This document shows positions 45,182-50,457 of a DNA stretch of 50,457 nt, piece by piece (positions within the stretch are counted from its first letter, which is position 1; each line of letters opens with the position of its first letter). The stretch is from assembly GCA_013215375.1 (NCBI GenBank), contig JABSRB010000039.1, forward strand, positions 1-50,457, in the 5' to 3' direction. A program made the translations under genes and the position numbers. Below the pieces are notes generated by a model that was not told the origin of the DNA, ran no database searches, and saw only the letters and a program-made list of their open reading frames with translations. This stretch comes from Oceanospirillaceae bacterium (GTDB lineage Bacteria > Pseudomonadota > Gammaproteobacteria > Pseudomonadales > Balneatricaceae).

Positions 45182-46486
45182 TTAAAAGTTTCCACTCAAC
45201 CAGGTTTTAAAACGGCTTACGATTCCCGGTTGATTCTTATTCTGTCTTGCCACCGCACTCGATGAAGGCTTAATCACATCGGGCGAGATTGGCTTGTTTA
45301 TTTCTACACTCGGCTTAGTCGGTGAAGCGCTGCTACTACTCGGCTGATCTTCACGCGCGTAATGCAACAAGCCAATACTGGTAGAGAAAATTGGGTTCTC
45401 TAAAATATCGCCCATGCCATTAACACCTTTTGGCATCGCCAAACGCACTGGCATATGGAATATCTCTTCTGCAAGCTCGACAGCACCTTCCATTTTAGAA
45501 GTACCACCGGTTAACACGATCCCTGCCGCAATAAGATTGTCGTAGCCACTTCTGCGTATTTCGTCTTGTACCAAGGTAAATAATTCGTCGTATCTCGGCT
45601 CTACTACTTCAGCCAGCGCCTGACGATTTAAGTCACGCGGTGGTCTGTCCCCAACACTGGGCACCTTAATTGTCTCATCGGCACTGGCCAGTTGCGCAAG
45701 GCAACAGGCGTATTTCACTTTCAATTGATCCGCATGAAAGCTAGGAGTACGCAACGCCATAGCGATATCATTGGTCACTTGATCGCCCGCCACAGGAATA
45801 ACCCCTGTATGACGGATAGAGCCTTGGGTAAAGATAGCGATATCAGTAGTACCACCGCCTATATCTACCATGCAGACACCGAGGTCTTTCTCATCTGGTG
45901 TTAATACAGCATAAGAGGATGCTAGCTGCTCTAAAACAACACCATCCACTTCCAGACCACAGCGGCGTACACATTTTTCAATATTTTGAATCGCATTTGC
46001 CGCACCCGTCACTAAGTGCACTTTCGCCTCAAGACGTACCCCCGACATCCCAAGTGGCTCTTTAATCCCCTCTTGATGATCGATTAGGTACTCTTGCGGC
46101 AATATGTGGATAATGCGTCTATCTGCGGGGATAGCGACAGCACTGGCTGCATCTATCACACGCTCTAAATCAAAGTCTGTCACTTCGCCTTCACGCACAG
46201 CCACGATACCGTGGGAGTTTTGAGAGCTTATGTGACTGCCGGCTATGCCGACGGTAACAGAGTGTATTTTACACCCTGCCATTAATTCTGCTTCTTCGAC
46301 CGCACGTTGTATTGAGCTCACTGTGGACTCAATATTAACCACCACCCCTTTTTTTAATCCTTTAGAGGGATGAGAGCCGACACCTATTACTTCTATTTGT
46401 CCGTCGGCTGAAATTTCTCCAACCAAACATACGACTTTAGAAGTACCGATATCTAAGGCAACGATCATATTGTGCTCAATTTCCAT
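45182..46486 (-). CDS. ftsA: cell division protein FtsA
   Basis: A 434-residue actin-like membrane anchor for FtsZ. It starts MIVALDIGTSKVVCLVGE after six extra residues. SHISSQNSHGIVAV lies in the 1C domain. The phosphate and adenosine motifs CMVDIGGGTTDIAIF and GIVLTGGTSKMEG are intact. The linker is Ser/Pro/Lys-rich, and the C-terminal amphipathic helix VSRFKTWLSGNF binds membrane. The start has only a weak ribosome-binding site. ftsQ, which normally precedes ftsA, is missing; instead there is 1.2 kb of non-coding DNA, so the gene must have its own promoter. Confidence 0.95.
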   Translation of the reverse strand: MEIEHNMIVALDIGTSKVVCLVGEISADGQIEVIGVGSHPSKGLKKGVVVNIESTVSSIQRAVEEAELMAGCKIHSVTVGIAGSHISSQNSHGIVAVREGEVTDFDLERVIDAASAVAIPADRRIIHILPQEYLIDHQEGIKEPLGMSGVRLEAKVHLVTGAANAIQNIEKCVRRCGLEVDGVVLEQLASSYAVLTPDEKDLGVCMVDIGGGTTDIAIFTQGSIRHTGVIPVAGDQVTNDIAMALRTPSFHADQLKVKYACCLAQLASADETIKVPSVGDRPPRDLNRQALAEVVEPRYDELFTLVQDEIRRSGYDNLIAAGIVLTGGTSKMEGAVELAEEIFHMPVRLAMPKGVNGMGDILENPIFSTSIGLLHYAREDQPSSSSASPTKPSVEINKPISPDVIKPSSSAVARQNKNQPGIVSRFKTWLSGNF

Positions 46487-47497
46487 TAACTAAACCGCTT
46501 GGTGTCATAAAAAATAAAATCTTACCCGCTACCAACCTTTCAATAACATCACTGTTAGTGATCTAAACGGGCTACTAAGATGAATCTCATCTTATTTCAA
46601 TTTACATAGCTATCAGCTGTCATTTACTGCAATGGGACGACCAAAAAACCATCGCCACTGATTTAATTTTAATCAGAAACAGTTGAAAAGTTATATATTT
46701 TTAGAATTATACGTCAGAGTTCAATATAAACCAGTAAAACTTCTTAAAAATATTAATAAGTAATGTACAAAAAATCACCAGAGGTTACCAGCTTTTTATT
46801 TTTTAATTATTAATCAGCTTTTCTCCGAGCCCTTATGATTAAAGGACTAGAGCTAAATGCTCATAAATTGATTAGATTTTTTATATTATCTTTATTAAAT
46901 AAAACCTCTTTAGATTATACATCATAAAATCAAGATTCAATTTTGATTTATATATAAATATCAAAATTGAATCTTGATTTAAATATTATAATCAAAAGGT
47001 TTATTTATGCATTTGGTGAAAAATCAAAACTGGATTTTGACTAGATTATCACTTAAAGTACCGTGAAAATATTTATAAAACGCTCAATAAACATACTTTT
47101 TATTTTGTTTTATTCAAAACCTCTTAAACAAGGCACAACATATAGTGCCAAAAACAAAAACCAGACACTACTGCAGGATTTTTAACGTATTTAAGACATG
47201 AAAACAGCTATTTTTATAAACAAAATTACCCAATTTTTATCTTTTTAAACTATTTAACCCGCTAAATATGAGAGCAGCATACAAAATTCAAGCCCACTCT
47301 CAGGCACAAAAAATGATAATGAGCTGCACCGAAAAAAACACGTCACCTACGCGCACCCTCTAAAAATATCATTGAGGAAAACTGAATTATCGACAAGAAT
47401 ACGCTGCTATCTGCTGTTTTCTATTAATATCAGGTAGAAACTCATAGAGAGCGCAGTAAAAGTTTGGCGTTTATGTCAATAAAGGAGGGCGGGGGGC
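46487..47497. other. long AT-rich region upstream of ftsA
   Basis: About 1 kb with no credible gene on either strand and high A+T content. It should contain the ftsA promoter. It holds a 54-nt palindrome (46927-46980) and a smaller one TCAAAA-N5-TTTTGA (47024-47040 or so). It could be a decayed gene such as a lost ftsQ, or regulatory DNA; no protein remnant was recognised. Confidence 0.5.
46927..46980. repeat. 54-nt near-perfect palindrome
   Basis: Arms of 21 bp (46927-46947 and 46960-46980) are exactly complementary. The centre TTATATATAA is itself palindromic, with only two unpaired bases. It is about 440 bp upstream of ftsA. The palindrome could form a cruciform or long RNA hairpin, or be a small inverted-repeat element. 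Confidence 0.9.
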
Positions 47498-47672
47498 CTG
47501 TCTAGTTCCCATCCAGAAACAGATGTCTACTGCGAAAGCCCCACTAGCTCGATCTGCTCACTACTAGATGTAGTTATTTGGAATGACCAAACGCCCACAT
47601 CTAGTATCGTGCATCTCAAGCAATTGGATCCCCCTCGCTACGACCCAGTTTCTGGATGAGAACTGTCTAGTT
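47498..47672. repeat. MITE-like element abutting rmuC
   Basis: A 175-bp segment with inner inverted repeats GTTCCCATCCAGAAAC (47505-47520) and its complement at 47648-47663 (15 of 16 match), flanked by direct repeats CTGTCTAGTT (47498-47507 and 47663-47672). It has a further internal stem ACTAGATGT/ACATCTAGT. There is no coding capacity. The right direct repeat contains the rmuC stop codon. It looks like a small non-autonomous element, though ten-base target duplications are unproven. Confidence 0.55.
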
Positions 47673-49139
47673 TTGATCTTCTTCTATATTGATGCTCGCT
47701 TGCAATCTTGCCGGTAATTTCTTTTTACCACTCACACCGAGCTTAGATAGCGCAACAGCCTGATTAACTAGATTACCTTTACCTGTCGACAGCCTTTTAT
47801 AACTATCATCATAGGCACTTTGAGCGCGGTCCAAATGCTTGCCTAAATCATCCATAGACTCCACGAAGCTGACAAACTTATCGTATAACTCAGCACCGCG
47901 CTTTGCGATCACTTGTGCATTTTGGTTTTGATGCTCAAAACGCCAAATGTTTTGCACCGTGCGTAATGTCACTAATAAGGTGGTGGGACTGACTAAAATG
48001 ATGTTTCTTTGAAAGGCGTAACGGAACAAGCCCTGATCATGTTCTAAAGCTAACATAAAGGCTCCCTCGACAGGCACAAACAACAAGACGAAGTCTAAGG
48101 TACGCACTCCCTCTAATTTCTCATAGGCTTTTTGACTCAAGCCACGAATATGATTGCGCATTGATTGTACGTGCTCAATCAAATTCTGTTCGCGCTCAGC
48201 GGCATCAGTGCCACTACAGTATCGCTCGTAACCGGTGAGGGACACTTTAGCATCGATGATCATGTCTTTTTCATCTGGTAACCTGATGATAACATCCGGC
48301 TGATAGCGTTTTCCCTGGGTGGTCAATGACACTTGCGTCTCATATTCATGCCCCTTGCGTAAGCCCGACTCCTCAAGCACCCTTTCAAGAATGACCTCTC
48401 CCCAGTTACCTTGTATTTTAGAGTCACCTTTTAATGCTTGCGTTAAGTTAATAGCATCTTGACTCATTTGCTGGTTCAACTGCTTCAGATGATCAATCTG
48501 TTGATAGAGTGCCTGCCGGTCTCTGCTCTCTTTGTCATACACATCTTCAACTTTACGTTTAAAATCACCTAACTGTTCACGCAGCGGGTTAAGTATCTGA
48601 CCAATAGACTCGCGGCTACTCTTGCTAAAGCTGGCCGTTTTATCTTCAAAGATCTGATTAGCGAGATGGGCGAAGTCTTGTTTTAGCTGATCGCGCGCTT
48701 GGCTAAACAGCTTTGACTTCTCTTCATTCATTTTCTGCTCGCTGATTAAGCGTGTTTCTAACTGAGTAATTTGATTATTGGCACTGACCAACAAATCTTT
48801 ATACTCTTCAAGCTGCGTTTGTATCTTCTGCTTTTCTAACTCAGACAATTCAAATACTGATATCTTCTCGCGCAATTGCGCATTGATGACTTGTTCTTGA
48901 TGAAGCAATTGCTCAACGGACATGCTGCGCTGCTGTAGCTTTTGGTTCTGTTGGCGCTGCACATCGAGCTGCGCGCTGATATTGTGCTCGCGCTCCTGCT
49001 GTAGCTGTAACTTAAACAACAACTGCTGGCGCTGCTTGGCACTGGAAACCACGGACCACAACAGTAATAACAGCCCAGCCACTAAAGCCACGACCGCTCC
49101 TACCACCACACTTTGCACATCTAATTCATTGAGCAACAT
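47667..49139 (-). CDS. rmuC: DNA recombination protein RmuC
   Basis: 490 residues. An N-terminal membrane anchor (about 8-30) is followed by a long coiled coil rich in Gln, Glu and Leu (about 35-190). The RmuC nuclease-like domain (about 200-440) contains KGDSKIQGNWGEVILERVLEESGLRKGHEYETQ, YQPDVIIRLPDEKDMIIDAKVSLTGYERY and VPVEGAFMLALE. It limits inversion at short repeats. The ATG at 49139 gives the usual MLLN membrane start; earlier codons would overlap the neighbouring gene. Its stop lies in the MITE-like element. It is 5 bp downstream of the small membrane-protein gene. Confidence 0.93.
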   Translation of the reverse strand: MLLNELDVQSVVVGAVVALVAGLLLLLWSVVSSAKQRQQLLFKLQLQQEREHNISAQLDVQRQQNQKLQQRSMSVEQLLHQEQVINAQLREKISVFELSELEKQKIQTQLEEYKDLLVSANNQITQLETRLISEQKMNEEKSKLFSQARDQLKQDFAHLANQIFEDKTASFSKSSRESIGQILNPLREQLGDFKRKVEDVYDKESRDRQALYQQIDHLKQLNQQMSQDAINLTQALKGDSKIQGNWGEVILERVLEESGLRKGHEYETQVSLTTQGKRYQPDVIIRLPDEKDMIIDAKVSLTGYERYCSGTDAAEREQNLIEHVQSMRNHIRGLSQKAYEKLEGVRTLDFVLLFVPVEGAFMLALEHDQGLFRYAFQRNIILVSPTTLLVTLRTVQNIWRFEHQNQNAQVIAKRGAELYDKFVSFVESMDDLGKHLDRAQSAYDDSYKRLSTGKGNLVNQAVALSKLGVSGKKKLPARLQASINIEEDQN

Positions 49140-49144
49140 ATTTT

Positions 49145-49486
49145 TTACCAGTAGAAATACAAAGCACAAGCGCTTATCAAGCTAGGCACTATCATCACCA
49201 ACAAACTCCACTTAATCCCAAGTAGTCTTTGCACTAATAAAATATGTACCATAGGAAAACTGACAAACATGCACGAAAGCGGTAGCGCCCAGTGCAAGTG
49301 TTTAAAACCATAGGCCATTGCGCCAAGCAAAGTGACCGCCGCTAAATTACCTGCCATCACCACAAAGAGAGCGCCATTATTAGTCGCCAAAAAACCTTCT
49401 CGTTGATCCTTTGGCACTTTATTAAGCGCACCCGCACTTAAAGCAGCCGACATAGAAACAAAACCTGCGATCAAAAAAAGTATCAT
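49145..49486 (-). CDS. small integral membrane protein of unknown function
   Basis: 113 residues with four hydrophobic segments (about 1-22, 42-62, 66-85 and 90-112) and a short charged loop KVPKDQREGF. No family was recognised. It is immediately upstream of rmuC and probably co-transcribed with it. The start is uncertain: ATG at 49486, GTG at 49495 with AAGAGG about ten bases upstream, or ATG at 49561 are all in frame. It is divergent from the YdbH-like gene. Confidence 0.65.
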   Translation of the reverse strand: MILFLIAGFVSMSAALSAGALNKVPKDQREGFLATNNGALFVVMAGNLAAVTLLGAMAYGFKHLHWALPLSCMFVSFPMVHILLVQRLLGIKWSLLVMIVPSLISACALYFYW

Positions 49487-49629
49487 TGGATTCACGTAAA
49501 AAAAACCTCTTATAAAATATTGTAGAGCGCACCGCTCAAGGGTGGGCCATTTTAACAGCATAGTAAATATTATCTATCGCCAACTGTATATCGCTGTTCA
49601 TCTTTGCCATTAAAACTTATTATCAATGA

Positions 49630-50457
49630 ATGCAAACACCTACCATAAAGTCATCACCGCAAAAAACATCAAGTTCGACCTTAAAGTTTTTGGGCTACAG
49701 CCTAGTCATCACCCTGTTTTTGCTCGTAACCGCTTTTTTGCTTAGCCCTCAATTAATCAGCACGTTAATCAACTGGCAGTTAGGAGCTTACCAGCTGCAC
49801 AGTGATGCAGAAATTGAGAGACCAAGTGGCAACCACCTATTAATCCCCAGTATCACGATTGCCCACATCGACCCCGAAAACACGGCCAAATTATCACTAC
49901 AGAATTTGCGTATTAACTACAATCTGGTAGATCTTGTTTTTTCACAGCGCATTCAATCGATACAAGTTGATGTACTCAAAATCCAGCTAGCCGGCGCAGT
50001 TCCAATCCCCTACCAAAGCGATGAAGACGCCAACAATACACCGCTAGATCTATCTGAGTTTTTACCCAACAAGATGTTAGAAGCGCTCCCTTTTGAGTCT
50101 TTAACTATTGATAACTTAACATTGGATTGGCATAGAGCTGATCAGCAACGATTAACGTTAGACGCCAAGCTTGGCATCGATAAACATGCACTGACGCTGA
50201 CCGCTAATTACCGAGAAAACCAACAGTTCATTACCAATTTTGAACTACAACTATCTGCCAACAATAAATTCACTATACTCACGACAACTGCTGAATCAGA
50301 CAAACACTCTTTAAGCCTGCAATTACAAGGCTCTATCCACCCAGATAACGGTCAAAATCAGACGGGGTTATCTATCAACACCCATACACAGATAAATACG
50401 AGCCACTATCTGGCTAATTCCCTATGGCTAGAGCCGTTGCTGGGCAGTGAATTCACT
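49630..50457 (+). CDS. YdbH/AsmA-like intermembrane transport protein, 5' part only
   Basis: An open reading frame of 276 codons running off the right edge, without a stop. MQTPTIKSSPQKTSS precedes one membrane-spanning segment (about 19-41, FLGYSLVITLFLLVTAFLL). The rest is a periplasmic, beta-rich region with repeated short Leu-x-Leu and Asp/Asn-rich strands, such as SLTIDNLTLDWHR and KLSLQNLRINYNLVDL. This layout is that of YdbH/AsmA-type bridge proteins for phospholipid transport across the periplasm. The family is inferred from layout and strand pattern, not from a decisive motif. An alternative ATG at 49626 is out of frame. Confidence 0.7.
   Translation, partial: MQTPTIKSSPQKTSSSTLKFLGYSLVITLFLLVTAFLLSPQLISTLINWQLGAYQLHSDAEIERPSGNHLLIPSITIAHIDPENTAKLSLQNLRINYNLVDLVFSQRIQSIQVDVLKIQLAGAVPIPYQSDEDANNTPLDLSEFLPNKMLEALPFESLTIDNLTLDWHRADQQRLTLDAKLGIDKHALTLTANYRENQQFITNFELQLSANNKFTILTTTAESDKHSLSLQLQGSIHPDNGQNQTGLSINTHTQINTSHYLANSLWLEPLLGSEFT

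Noticed and set aside
46487-47497. Degraded ftsQ upstream of ftsA
   Set aside because: No POTRA or FtsQ-like peptide could be recognised in any frame; the region is stop-rich and AT-rich.

Overview
The window is a gammaproteobacterial chromosome segment, moderately AT-rich. It is probably marine and from the Pseudomonas/Cellvibrio/Spongiibacter side of the class. Pointers are an Lrp very close to the enterobacterial one, a dusA-tal pair arranged as in Pseudomonas, RmuC, YgiQ, CreA, ftsA-ftsZ, many chemoreceptors and orphan periplasmic binding proteins, and an ArsR/GAPDH/ArsJ arsenic operon. No phage, IS transposase, integrase or CRISPR array was seen. The species assignment is inference.

Layout. 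1-7.3 kb: ygiQ (-), modABC (+), then ridA-alr-ruvC (-), a housekeeping group. 7.8-9.9 kb: lrp, then about 1.2 kb without a credible gene that holds seven head-to-tail copies of a roughly 130-nt RNA-like unit. Each unit has several stem-loops with GGA in the loop, and most end in a Rho-independent terminator. This looks like an array of CsrA/RsmA-titrating small RNAs and is the most interesting part of the window. 9.9-11.9 kb: dusA-tal operon (-). 12.5-20.6 kb: accessory genes: a Gly/His-rich secreted peptide, a binding protein, a chemoreceptor, an XRE regulator divergent from a small secreted protein plus a DUF2145 protein, CreA, a lipoprotein and a 56-residue membrane peptide. 20.8-24.6 kb: arsR-gapdh-arsJ and an asparaginase. 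24.8-29.3 kb: a large hybrid kinase overlapping a diguanylate cyclase response regulator. 29.8-36 kb: rsuA-type pseudouridine synthase, a Tdi1-like protein, a LysE exporter, a binding protein, a second chemoreceptor and tRNA-Ser(GGA).

36.6-42.8 kb is a coherent D-glutamate/5-oxoproline cluster. It has the two bacterial homologues of the halves of mammalian D-glutamate cyclase (DUF1445 and DUF4392) on either side of the 5-oxoprolinase genes pxpA, pxpB and pxpC. A LysR regulator and a divergent D-amino-acid aminotransferase follow. Together they could move D-glutamate through 5-oxoproline to glutamate.

43-50.5 kb: a binding protein, ftsA-ftsZ (-) detached from the usual ftsQ and lpxC neighbours, 1.2 kb of non-coding sequence with a 54-nt palindrome and a MITE-like element, rmuC with a small membrane-protein gene, and the start of a YdbH/AsmA-like protein cut by the right edge. 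Two copies of a palindromic intergenic repeat flanked by 7-bp AGCTNNN tandem repeats lie at 24.6-24.8 kb and 40.6-40.8 kb.
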